A stretch of DNA of 9,426 nt. Source: an uncultured Desulfobacterales bacterium (lineage in GTDB: Bacteria; Desulfobacterota; Desulfobacteria; Desulfobacterales; G020354645). Location: positions 1 to 9,426 of the forward strand of contig CAMYNZ010000129.1 in the NCBI GenBank assembly GCA_947259865.1. Direction: 5' to 3'. Shown piece by piece: positions 1-6,540 of this stretch. The notes below the pieces were generated by a model. The model did no database searches, was not told the origin of the DNA, and saw nothing but the letters and a program-made list of their open reading frames with translations. Position numbers and translations under genes: made by a program. Within the stretch, counting starts at the first letter, position 1. Every line of letters starts with the position of its first letter.

Positions 1-1029
1 TTTCTTTTCTTTTTGGTCACCGGTATCGAAGATATCAAGCCTATCATTCGGCATGTAGAAAAAAACAGTGCGGCCATGAAAGCCGGCTTAGGCATAAACG
101 ACAGGATTGAATCGATTGATGGCGCCAAAATTGATTCCTGGTATGACATTAATGAAGCGGTTGAGGCCAGTGACGGTAAAACACTCAACATCGGCGTCAT
201 GCATGCTGGCGAACTCGTAAATATTTCGGTGGCACCGGAACTCAAGCATGGCAATGATATCCTCGGCGACGAAATATCTTTTTACGACCTCGGAATTTCA
301 GGATTTCCGGAATTAAAGCCCGTCGTCAGCGATGTTAATGCAGGCTATCCAGCCGAAAAAGCCGGTTTAAAAAAAGGAGACCAAATTGTATCCATAAACG
401 GTATACCGGTCGAAAGCTGGAGCCAGATGCAATCGATCATCTCTTCTTCGGGTGGCGTTGAACTCACCCTCGCTGTAAGGCGTGACGATGATGTTTTCAA
501 AGTAAAACTGACACCCAAATTGATCAGCAAAAAAACCCCATTGGGGAAAAAAGAAGATCGGTATCTGATTGGCATATCGGCCCAACCGGTGACCCCGTCC
601 GAAGAGGATCGCGTGATCAAGCGGCTCAACCCCATAGAGGCCGCTGTGAAAAGCTTACAGCGTACCTATTTCGTGTGTGCCTTAACCGTTAGAAGTGTAG
701 TAAAAATAATCAAAGGATCCATTCCTAAAGACAACCTGGGCGGACCGATCATGATTGCCAAGCTGGCCGGTGAACAGGCCGAGCAAGGCATTGACAAGCT
801 GGTGCAATTCATTGCGTTTATAAGTATCAATCTTGCTATCCTGAATGTACTGCCGATACCGGTTCTGGACGGCGGTCATTTGCTGTTTTTTTTCATTGAA
901 ATGATTATCGGCCGGCCGGTTAATATTAAGGTGCGGGAGATTGCCCAGCAGGCCGGTATTTTCATTTTGATTATGCTGATGATTCTTGTTTTCTATAATG
1001 ATATAATGCGGTTTTTTTTCAGTCCCTAG
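1..1029 (+). CDS. rseP: RseP-type site-2 zinc metalloprotease, C-terminal part (5' end outside window)
   Basis: The frame is open to base 1, so the gene starts upstream; the TTG at 13 is not a start. The first residues in the window look like the end of a membrane helix. Two PDZ domains follow (about residues 12-80 and 104-175 counted from the window edge), each with the typical AxxAGL-GD-I-IDG/ING pattern. The second catalytic motif of the family is present near 844-879 (NVLPIPVLDGGH, whose Asp binds zinc), within membrane helices, and a last helix precedes the stop. The NLGGPI segment before it is also RseP-like. The HExxH motif must lie upstream and cannot be checked. By family knowledge it is an inner-membrane protease that cuts anti-sigma factors or remnant signal peptides within the membrane, with the PDZ domains gating substrate. 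It ends 79 bp before purL on the same strand. Family call firm; substrate unknown. Confidence 0.93.
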   Translation, partial: FLFFLVTGIEDIKPIIRHVEKNSAAMKAGLGINDRIESIDGAKIDSWYDINEAVEASDGKTLNIGVMHAGELVNISVAPELKHGNDILGDEISFYDLGISGFPELKPVVSDVNAGYPAEKAGLKKGDQIVSINGIPVESWSQMQSIISSSGGVELTLAVRRDDDVFKVKLTPKLISKKTPLGKKEDRYLIGISAQPVTPSEEDRVIKRLNPIEAAVKSLQRTYFVCALTVRSVVKIIKGSIPKDNLGGPIMIAKLAGEQAEQGIDKLVQFIAFISINLAILNVLPIPVLDGGHLLFFFIEMIIGRPVNIKVREIAQQAGIFILIMLMILVFYNDIMRFFFSP

Positions 1030-1040
1030 AATGGTTAGAA

Positions 1041-1078
1041 TGGTTGAATTGGTTGAACAAATTCAACCAATTTAACCA
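1041..1078. repeat. 17-bp inverted repeat (hairpin) between rseP and purL
   Basis: Bases 1041-1057 pair with 1062-1078 around a CAAA loop: 17 pairs with only one G-T wobble. The arms are built from related 9-base words (AATGGTTAG, AATGGTTGA, ATTGGTTGA, then their complements). No T-run follows on the plus strand; GTTGAAAAAAAC follows instead, so it does not look like an intrinsic terminator for rseP. A second small hairpin (AGTTG / CAACT, about 1079-1096) follows. It could affect readthrough into purL, stabilise a 3' end, or simply be a repeat-family member. Confidence 0.75.
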
Positions 1079-1108
1079 GTTGAAAAAAACCAACTAACAA
1101 AAAATACC

Positions 1109-4105
1109 ATGCCACACCGACTTGAAGTAGCACTCAGATCAGACCTCTTTGATGCCGAGGGTGACGGTATTCGCCAAAAAGCCCAGAATTATTTTGACAT
1201 CCAGCTTGAGCAGGTTCGGACCATTCAGGTGTTGACAATTGATGCCGCGCTTTCCGAATCACAGCTAAATTCCCTCAAGCAAGAAATCTTCACCAATCCG
1301 GTTACCCAGATATCTTCTTTCAAACCCTTATCCATTGAATTCGACTGGACGATATGGGTGGGGTTTAGACCGGGAGTACGCGATAATCCGGGCAGCACAG
1401 CCGAGGAAGCGGTTGAAGACCTTTTAGGAATTCGGTTTGTCAAGGGAGACGCGATATATACATCCAAACGCTATTGTCTCCGGGGCAAGGCTTTAACCGC
1501 TGAAGATACCGAGAAGATAGCGGCCGAACTCTTGGCCAACGATATCATTCAGCAGCGGAAAATATTTCCCAAAGAAAAATGGGATCCGGCGCAGGGGATC
1601 GGTTTCATCATACCCAGAGTCAAGCTCGATCATACCCCGACCGTAACGACCATTTCTGTGGACAGTGATGCAGCACTCAAGATGATAAGCGACGAACGAA
1701 GCCTGGCGCTGAATCCCAATGATATCCCTGTAATTCGGGCTTATTTTCAGGATAAAAACGTCCTTGCAGCCCGAAAAGCAGTCGGGCTGGCCGACCCCAC
1801 GGACGTGGAGCTTGAGTATGTTTCCCAGGCCAGAAGTGATCACTGCAATCATAATACCTTTCGCGGGCTGTTCAAATACACGGATCTCGAGACCGGGAAG
1901 TCCGAAACCATCGATAATCTATTTAAAACCTGTATCGAGAACCCCACCCTGGCGCTGAAGGAAAAGAAACCCTGGGTGGTGTCCGTGTTGTGGGATAATG
2001 CGGGTGCCGGGCGGTTTGATCCGGATAATCACTACGTGATCACCGGAGAAACGCATAATTCCCCCTCCAATATGGAAGCCTACGGCGGTGCCATTACCGG
2101 TATCGTGGGGGTGTATCGCGATCCCATGGGAACCGGCAAAGGGTCAAAACTGATTATGGGGAGCTACGGTTACTGTGTGGGGCCCAGAGATTACAGCGGA
2201 GAGCTAAGGCCCCATTTACATCCACGGCGACTTCTGGACGGCGTCATTGAGGGTGTTCGCGACGGCGGCAACAAGAGCGGTATTCCGACAACATTTGGTC
2301 AGGTCCTTTTCCATCCGGGATATATGGGTAAATGCCTGGTTTTTGTTACCGCAGTCGGTATCATGCCGGCTACCATTGGGGGAGAACCCGTCGAGCACAA
2401 AACGACATCACCGGGTGATCTGATCATCATGTGTGGTGGTCGGGTGGGCAAAGATGGTATTCACGGCGTGACTGCCTCGTCGGAAATCTACTCTGAAAAC
2501 ACACCCGCCGGTCATGTCCAAATAGGAGATCCCTACACCCAGAAGAAGATGCACGACTTTTTGCTGGAGGCCCGCGATGAAGGGCTGGTATGCTTTATTA
2601 CGGATAACGGCGGCGGCGGTCTGTCCTCATCCGTGGGCGAGTCGGCACTTTTTTCCAATGGCTGTGAAGTTGAACTGGAAAAAGTTCCGCTGAAATACGA
2701 CGGGCTCGACCAGTGGGAGATCTGGGTTTCGGAATCCCAGGAACGCATGACGGTCGCCGTCAAACCCCGGGATCTGAAACGTTTTATGGCCTTGTCGGTC
2801 AAACACGCGGTTGAAAGCACCGTTATCGGAAAGTACACGGATTCCGGAAAGCTGCATATCAGATACAACGGCAACAACTGTGCTTATGTTGATCTCGATC
2901 TTTTGACCTCCGGTTTTCCCCAATGGGAATTTGAGGCCCAGTGGCTGCCGCCTGAAAAGCGGGGACTTTACGAACCGGTGATAAAAGAGCCGACTGATTA
3001 TAATCAGCTTTTGCTGGACATGCTTTCCCGTCCCAACATCAGCTCCAAGGAATGGATCTGCCGGCAGTACGATCACGAGGTGCAGGGCAGCAGTGTCATA
3101 AAACCTCTGGTAGGTGCTGATAGAGATGTTTTTAGCGACGCTGCAGTCATAAGACCGGTGCTCAGTTCAACCCGGGGCCTTGCCATGAGCCAGGCCCTGC
3201 TGCCCAGCTATTCGGTCATAGACGCTTACCATATGACGACCTGTACAATCGATGAAGCCGTGCGCAGATTGATTGCTGTCGGTGCAAGCCTTGAACACAT
3301 GGGGGGGGTCGATAATTTCTGCTGGCCGAATATTGCCTATGACCCTGTTGATAACCCGGACGGACGATTCAAGGCCGCCCAGCTCGTGAGATCCTGCTGG
3401 GCCCTGCGGGAAATGTGCCTGGCCTATGAAATACCTTTGCTGTCCGGGAAGGACAGCATGTACGTGGATGGGCATTTGGCGGGGCGTTACGGGGAAGTCC
3501 ACAAGATCTCAGCACTTGAAACCATCCAGTTTACAACGATCGGTGTGATCGAAGATATCACCCGGTGCGTTACGCTGGACAGCAAAATACCCGGTGATCG
3601 AATTTATATTCTGGGGTTAACCCGCAACGAACTCGGCGGTTCGGAATACTACGACCATTTCGGCTATAGCGGGCACAACGTCCCCCGGGTTTTCCCGCAA
3701 GCGTTTAAAAAATTGTACCAATCATTAACCCGCGCCATTGACCGGGAACTGGTGGCCTCTGCCCACGGTGTTTACCGGGGCGGTCTCGGGGTTCACCTGG
3801 CCATGGTCGCCATGGGGGGAAATCTGGGCTTGACGGTCGATCTTGCAAAGGTGCCGGCAGATCAGGCGGAACGGAATGATGTTTTATTGTTTTCAGAATC
3901 TGCCGGGCGATTTATCGTCACGGTTGATCCTGAAAATCGGGAGGCCTTCGAAGAAATCTTTAAAGGCTATGCCTGTGTTTGTGCGGGCACCATTACTGAG
4001 TCCCCCGAGGTTATAATTACAGGCATCGACGGCCGCACTCTGATTTCAAAGCCGGTGGAGGAGTTGAAGCGGGCCTGGAAAAAACTCTTTGGGGACCTTG
4101 TCTGA
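1109..4105 (+). CDS. purL: Phosphoribosylformylglycinamidine (FGAM) synthase, synthetase subunit with PurS-like N-terminal region
   Basis: Step four of de novo purine synthesis: ATP-dependent conversion of FGAR to FGAM in the cytoplasm, using ammonia from the glutaminase PurQ encoded just downstream. The 998-residue product is longer than small PurL (about 740) and shorter than the one-chain enzyme (about 1300). Residues 1-155 look like two PurS-like halves (the second around WVGFRPGVRDNPG). The PurL core follows: ARSDHCNH at 241-248 (catalytic His region), GETHNSPS at 313-320 and RDPMGTGKGSK (ATP and Mg region), DNGGGGLSSSVGE about residue 500, then a second AIR-synthase-like half with SKEWICRQYDHEVQGS and LLSGKDSM. 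No glutaminase domain is present. ATG 1109 starts the conserved-looking MPHRLEVAL; I see no Shine-Dalgarno before it, only A-rich sequence. A run of eight G at 3300-3307 keeps the frame. Product firm; the PurS reading of the N-terminus is inference. Confidence 0.95.
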   Translation: MPHRLEVALRSDLFDAEGDGIRQKAQNYFDIQLEQVRTIQVLTIDAALSESQLNSLKQEIFTNPVTQISSFKPLSIEFDWTIWVGFRPGVRDNPGSTAEEAVEDLLGIRFVKGDAIYTSKRYCLRGKALTAEDTEKIAAELLANDIIQQRKIFPKEKWDPAQGIGFIIPRVKLDHTPTVTTISVDSDAALKMISDERSLALNPNDIPVIRAYFQDKNVLAARKAVGLADPTDVELEYVSQARSDHCNHNTFRGLFKYTDLETGKSETIDNLFKTCIENPTLALKEKKPWVVSVLWDNAGAGRFDPDNHYVITGETHNSPSNMEAYGGAITGIVGVYRDPMGTGKGSKLIMGSYGYCVGPRDYSGELRPHLHPRRLLDGVIEGVRDGGNKSGIPTTFGQVLFHPGYMGKCLVFVTAVGIMPATIGGEPVEHKTTSPGDLIIMCGGRVGKDGIHGVTASSEIYSENTPAGHVQIGDPYTQKKMHDFLLEARDEGLVCFITDNGGGGLSSSVGESALFSNGCEVELEKVPLKYDGLDQWEIWVSESQERMTVAVKPRDLKRFMALSVKHAVESTVIGKYTDSGKLHIRYNGNNCAYVDLDLLTSGFPQWEFEAQWLPPEKRGLYEPVIKEPTDYNQLLLDMLSRPNISSKEWICRQYDHEVQGSSVIKPLVGADRDVFSDAAVIRPVLSSTRGLAMSQALLPSYSVIDAYHMTTCTIDEAVRRLIAVGASLEHMGGVDNFCWPNIAYDPVDNPDGRFKAAQLVRSCWALREMCLAYEIPLLSGKDSMYVDGHLAGRYGEVHKISALETIQFTTIGVIEDITRCVTLDSKIPGDRIYILGLTRNELGGSEYYDHFGYSGHNVPRVFPQAFKKLYQSLTRAIDRELVASAHGVYRGGLGVHLAMVAMGGNLGLTVDLAKVPADQAERNDVLLFSESAGRFIVTVDPENREAFEEIFKGYACVCAGTITESPEVIITGIDGRTLISKPVEELKRAWKKLFGDLV

Positions 4106-4202
4106 GTTCAAAGTTTAAGGTTCAAAGTTTAAGGTTCAGGGTTCAAGGTTCAGGGTTAGGGGTCCCAGTTCAGAGTTCAAAGTTCAAGGTTCAAAGTTAA
4201 AT
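4106..4202 (+). repeat. Degenerate heptamer array, GTTCAAR type
   Basis: Starting on the base after the purL TGA, the sequence reads as consecutive 7-base units: GTTCAAA, GTTTAAG, GTTCAAA, GTTTAAG, GTTCAGG, GTTCAAG, GTTCAGG, GTTAGGG, one 6-base unit, then GTTCAGA, GTTCAAA, GTTCAAG, GTTCAAA, GTTAAAT. That is about 14 units with one phase slip. A 7-base period is not a coding period. An inverted copy occurs at 4327-4344. Confidence 0.85.
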
Positions 4203-4343
4203 TTGCGCAAAGGATAGTTCATTACTGCCTAATTTTGGACGGCTGCAACAATCTACCAATGGATATAGCCACAAGGGTGATCGGTTTCCCGATAACTCTT
4301 AGTAGATTGGGAGACAGGCATTGTTCAACTTTGAACCTTGAAC
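4182..4343. other. Nested 162-nt hairpin element between purL and purQ
   Basis: A series of collinear, nested inverted repeats folds the 291-bp purL-purQ gap into one long hairpin. From outside in: 4182-4198 with 4327-4343 (17 perfect pairs, made of heptamer repeat units); 4226-4230 with 4316-4320; 4249-4256 with 4302-4309 (CAATCTAC/GTAGATTG); 4273-4278 with 4295-4300; 4280-4284 with 4289-4293 (ATCGG/CCGAT). The last loop reads TTTC on the plus strand, and on the minus strand it is a GAAA tetraloop. I see no ORF and do not recognise a known riboswitch class. It could be a structured RNA, a small non-autonomous mobile element, or a regulator of purQ. Strand of action unknown. Confidence 0.55.
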
Positions 4344-4396
4344 CCCAAACAGAGACCCGCATAATTTAGTTTACAAATCTCTTTTCGGAGCAACTT

Positions 4397-5206
4397 ATGA
4401 CGACTGTCAAAGCCTTGGTCTTGGCCGGATACGGCCTGAACTGTGATTATGAAACCGCCCATGCCTTTGAGCTTGCCGGCGCCGCTGCCGACCGGGTTCA
4501 TATCAATTCCCTCATCGACGGATCGGTTAAAATTGAAGATTATCAGATCATGGCCTTTGTCGGCGGTTTCAGCTGGGCCGATGATCACGGTGCCGGTGTT
4601 ATCCAGGCCGTGCGAATGAAAACCAACATCGGGGATAAAATCCTCGAGTTTATTGCCCGGGGAAATCTGATCATCGGAATCTGTAACGGGTTTCAAGCGG
4701 TGGTTAATCTGGGGTTATTGCCGGGATTTGATCATGACTATCAGACCCGATCTCTGGCACTCACCTATAATGACTGCGGCAATTTCAGAAACGACTGGGT
4801 TGCTCTGAATATCAATCCTAACTCGGCCTGCATCTTCACACGCGGGCTGGACCGCATGGAGCTGCCCGTGCGGCACGGTGAAGGAAAATTTTTTTCAGAT
4901 CCCCCCGGCCTCGATCGTCTCATAAAAAATGACCAGGTCGTTCTGCGGTATGCGCTGCCGGACGGCAAACCGGCTGAGGGCCGGTTCCCGTTCAATCCCA
5001 ATGGCTCGCTATATGATATTGCCGGGATATGTGACCCTTCCGGCCGAATTTTCGGTCTTATGCCGCATCCGGAGGCTTATAATCACTTTACCAGTCATCC
5101 GGACTGGACCCGCCGCCGGGAAAGATTAAAGCGTCAGAAATTGTCACTCGACTCCGGCCCCACCGTCGGCGTTCGCATGTTCCAAAATGCGGTTGCCTAT
5201 TTTTAG
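4397..5206 (+). CDS. purQ: FGAM synthase glutaminase subunit (class I glutamine amidotransferase)
   Basis: Hydrolyses glutamine and passes ammonia to the PurL subunit. The 269-residue protein has the class I triad: nucleophile Cys96 in GICNGFQ, and His224 and Glu226 in GLMPHPEAY. PurQ-type landmarks also appear: GGFSWADDHGAG at about 56-67 and HGEGK at 160-164. The start is supported by GGAG at 4387-4390, six bases before ATG. It is somewhat longer than Bacillus-type PurQ (about 227), and with PurL (998) the pair sums to about the length of the single-chain enzyme, as if that enzyme were split between synthetase and glutaminase. It follows purL on the same strand after a 291-bp gap filled by repeats, so co-transcription is likely but the gap may modulate it. 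Transcription ends at the hairpin 5225-5258. Confidence 0.95.
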   Translation: MTTVKALVLAGYGLNCDYETAHAFELAGAAADRVHINSLIDGSVKIEDYQIMAFVGGFSWADDHGAGVIQAVRMKTNIGDKILEFIARGNLIIGICNGFQAVVNLGLLPGFDHDYQTRSLALTYNDCGNFRNDWVALNINPNSACIFTRGLDRMELPVRHGEGKFFSDPPGLDRLIKNDQVVLRYALPDGKPAEGRFPFNPNGSLYDIAGICDPSGRIFGLMPHPEAYNHFTSHPDWTRRRERLKRQKLSLDSGPTVGVRMFQNAVAYF

Positions 5207-5224
5207 CGATCCCTATAATTTCGC

Positions 5225-5258
5225 AAAAAAAAAGCAGGGTCGTGATAGACCCTGCTTT
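5225..5258. terminator. Intrinsic terminator between converging genes
   Basis: A perfect 11-bp stem (5231-5241 with 5248-5258, AAAGCAGGGTC / GACCCTGCTTT) has a 6-base loop. Read on the minus strand it is followed by nine T (complement of the A-run 5225-5233, partly in the stem), a textbook terminator for the minus-strand gene ending at 5281. On the plus strand only CTTTGATTTCG follows, so termination of purQ is probably weaker but likely, as the hairpin lies 25 bp after its stop. Confidence 0.88.
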
Positions 5259-5280
5259 GATTTCGTTACTGCTTTATGTT

Positions 5281-6045
5281 TTATGGTGTGATCTCGTGAT
5301 CCACGCAAGTCCCGCCATTGTCATCACTGTTGGTGCCGTCAGGACAGATGGTGTTGCCATAAATGACGGCGGGGTTGTTGCTCAGGTTGACACCGCTGGT
5401 AATGGCTCCCGATAAATCGGTATTGGTCATGTCGGTGTTATACGTGTATGCGTTGGTCAAATCAGCGCCGGACAGATCAGCGCCGGACAGATCAGCATCA
5501 CGCATGTAAACCCCGAGTAAGTTGGAGCCCGAAAGGTTGGAACCTGACATGTTGGCATTCATGAAACTCGCATAGGGAAGTACAGCACCGGGCATTTCAA
5601 GACCGGGCACATCGAGATTCATAAAACTGCAGCGCGGACAGACATTTACGACCATGGGAGCTGCTTCACCCGCCGGCCCTTGCTGGCCTTCCGGTCCAGG
5701 GGGTCCAGGCAGTCCTTGAGGTCCTACCGGTCCCTGTGGTCCTATCGGTCCTCGCTCTCCATTGCCGCCATTGTTTTTAAGGCGTTTGATCATACGTATG
5801 TTCCTGTATATCATGCGCCGGTTCTTCTTTATCCGGTACTTGTTCTTTTTTACTTGATGGCGCAGATAATGGGTTTTACCTGCGGTGTAACTCATCTGGT
5901 GGGACAATTTACCGATCGCATGCCATATGGAAGCGAATGGTCTTCCCCACCAGCTGTGATGCGAGCTGCTCTTCGCATACACCGTTGTCGACATCAGCAT
6001 AACAGCGATGAAAACAACGCAAACTGTTAAGATGGTTTTTTTCAT
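5281..6045 (-). CDS. Secreted collagen-like / pentapeptide-repeat protein under c-di-GMP riboswitch
   Basis: A 254-residue exported protein of no assigned function. Order: Sec signal peptide 1-24 (KK, hydrophobic core, cleavage after VYA); Trp/His-rich segment 25-60; very basic stretch 61-92 with many Lys and Arg; 11 collagen-like Gly-X-Y triplets at 96-128 (GER to GEA, Pro-rich); a CPRC pair at 136-139; about 17 pentapeptide units at 141-225 (such as MSGSN, LSGAD, LTNAY) that should form a right-handed beta solenoid; and a tail with CPDGTNSDDNGGTC at 234-247. That tail resembles the end of other secreted pentapeptide proteins, from memory. ATG is preceded by GGAGG running into seven G, a strong if odd ribosome site. 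It is transcribed towards purQ and ends at a good terminator. Upstream are a small ORF, a GEMM-I aptamer and a promoter, which suggests a matrix or surface role tied to the sessile/motile switch. Role is inference. Confidence 0.88.
   Translation of the reverse strand: MKKTILTVCVVFIAVMLMSTTVYAKSSSHHSWWGRPFASIWHAIGKLSHQMSYTAGKTHYLRHQVKKNKYRIKKNRRMIYRNIRMIKRLKNNGGNGERGPIGPQGPVGPQGLPGPPGPEGQQGPAGEAAPMVVNVCPRCSFMNLDVPGLEMPGAVLPYASFMNANMSGSNLSGSNLLGVYMRDADLSGADLSGADLTNAYTYNTDMTNTDLSGAITSGVNLSNNPAVIYGNTICPDGTNSDDNGGTCVDHEITP
5461..5490 (-). repeat. Two identical 15-bp tandem units in the pentapeptide region
   Basis: ATCAGCGCCGGACAG occurs twice in a row (5461-5475, 5476-5490). On the coding strand the pair encodes tandem LSGAD-type pentapeptides. 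Exact identity, while neighbouring units differ, indicates a recent unit duplication. Confidence 0.9.
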
Positions 6046-6060
6046 TTTAGCCCCCCCTCC
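6046..6060 (-). promoter_or_regulatory. Ribosome-binding site with a seven-G tract
   Basis: Reading towards the gene, GGA is followed by seven G, then CTAAA and the ATG. The core GGAGG lies 10 bases or more upstream, and registers inside the G-run can move it closer. The tract sits exactly where a length change would alter the distance between Shine-Dalgarno and start. Confidence 0.7.
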
Positions 6061-6133
6061 ATTGCCTTGGGTTTATCTCTCATTAGCAATTAATTTATTT
6101 GAATATGCATACTGCCAATAATGGATTATTCGT

Positions 6134-6241
6134 TTACATCAGAAGTTGTCTAAAAAGATTGAAATATTTAAATACAGATTGGAAAAAAGAATGTTGAAAC
6201 CTGGGTGGGTAACGTTGGTTGATACTTTTGGCAGAATACAT
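6134..6241 (-). CDS. Small ORF (35 aa) directly behind the c-di-GMP riboswitch
   Basis: An ATG at 6241-6239 is preceded by a full AAGGAGG (6255-6249) with ideal 7-base spacing, the best ribosome site in the window. It opens a 35-codon frame ending in TAA at 6136-6134. The peptide begins MYSAKSINQRYPPRF and ends in an aromatic, leucine-rich stretch (VFKYFNLFRQLLM); no signal peptide or known domain. It lies between the aptamer and the collagen-like gene, whose ATG is 88 bp further on. The upstream RNA can pair with both its ribosome site and the bases up to its ATG, so it looks like the direct target of the switch. It could be a real small protein, a leader peptide that affects the gene behind it, or the stump of a lost gene. 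Coding not proven. Confidence 0.45.
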   Translation of the reverse strand: MYSAKSINQRYPPRFQHSFFQSVFKYFNLFRQLLM

Positions 6242-6303
6242 ATCGGTACCTCCTTAGTCAATTGTTTGTGCCTAGCGAGATCACGCACAATAGAGGCGCC
6301 GAT
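6242..6303 (-). promoter_or_regulatory. Expression platform: helix that can hide the small ORF's ribosome site
   Basis: Immediately after the aptamer, 6303-6299 (ATCGG) can pair with 6246-6242 (CCGAT). After one C-A mismatch, 6297-6292 (GCCUCU) can pair with 6253-6248 (GGAGGU, inside the Shine-Dalgarno). This 12-position helix encloses a smaller hairpin (UUGUGC 6290-6285 / GCACAA 6271-6266). It would block translation of the small ORF. No T-run follows, so translational rather than termination control is favoured. The aptamer segment GCCGA (within 6356-6352) could compete for UCGGC (6302-6298); the direction of ligand control is not decided by sequence. Confidence 0.6.
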
Positions 6304-6305
6304 CC

Positions 6306-6396
6306 GCTTGGCAGCCCGCTACCGTATCCCGATTACCCGGGACTTAGGCCGTCGGCTTTGCGTACCGCACTTTCGTGCGGCTTGCCCTTATCAAGC
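6306..6396 (-). promoter_or_regulatory. Cyclic di-GMP-I (GEMM-I) riboswitch aptamer
   Basis: Read on the minus strand, the region carries the class I c-di-GMP aptamer in order. P1 is GCTTG (6396-6392) with CAAGC (6310-6306). AGGGCAA is at 6388-6382. P2 is CCGCAC-GAAA-GTGCGG (6380-6365), whose GAAA tetraloop is the family's docking loop. ACGCAAAGCC (6363-6354) contains the A expected to intercalate with the ligand. The receptor strand is GGCCTAAG (6350-6343). P3 is capped by TCCCG / CGGGA. The 3' element GGTAGCGGG (6323-6315) supplies the C expected to contact the second guanine. All conserved blocks and both stems are intact. It sits 64 nt before the small ORF and about 260 nt before the collagen-like gene, in the leader of both. 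By family knowledge it binds c-di-GMP and alters expression downstream; sign not known here. Confidence 0.96.
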
Positions 6397-6521
6397 TGGG
6401 GACATTCGGTGTAAGTAGAACAATTGTTACTCAAAGAACTTGGCTTTACGATTTGCGAAGATTTAATGCAATATCTGTGCAAAACAACAAAAAAAAATCA
6501 TAAAAAATAAAATACATATAA

Positions 6522-6538
6522 ATCTAAGTATGTTAGAT
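6522..6538. promoter_or_regulatory. Inverted repeat at the expected transcription start
   Basis: ATCTAA and TTAGAT are separated by GTATG: six perfect pairs. The predicted start of transcription from the minus-strand promoter (about 6534) falls inside it, so it could be a repressor operator or a small 5' stem-loop. No regulator gene in the window points to which. Confidence 0.4.
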
Positions 6539-6540
6539 CA

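Noticed and set aside
13..15. TTG as start of the RseP frame
   Set aside because: The frame is open to base 1 and the family needs an upstream HExxH helix, so the gene is simply truncated by the window.
3300..3307. Run of eight G inside purL as a frameshift or phase-variation site
   Set aside because: The frame is intact and purL is a housekeeping enzyme; codons ATG-GGG-GGG-GTC explain the run.
4196..4329. Integron attC-like ends (GTTAAAT and GTTCAAC)
   Set aside because: The order is GTT...AAC rather than AAC...GTT, and the words are part of the heptamer array. No integrase present.
4203..4396. ZTP (pfl) or other purine riboswitch before purQ
   Set aside because: The conserved CCGCCUGGGCA-like core of the ZTP class is absent and no purine-aptamer pattern is seen.
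5680..6030. 116-codon plus-strand ORF
   Set aside because: Antisense shadow of the collagen-like gene, whose signal peptide, Gly-X-Y triplets and terminator are clear.
6146..6418. 90-codon plus-strand ORF
   Set aside because: It starts at TTG with no ribosome site, has no recognisable domain, and its second half is the antisense of the conserved GEMM-I aptamer.
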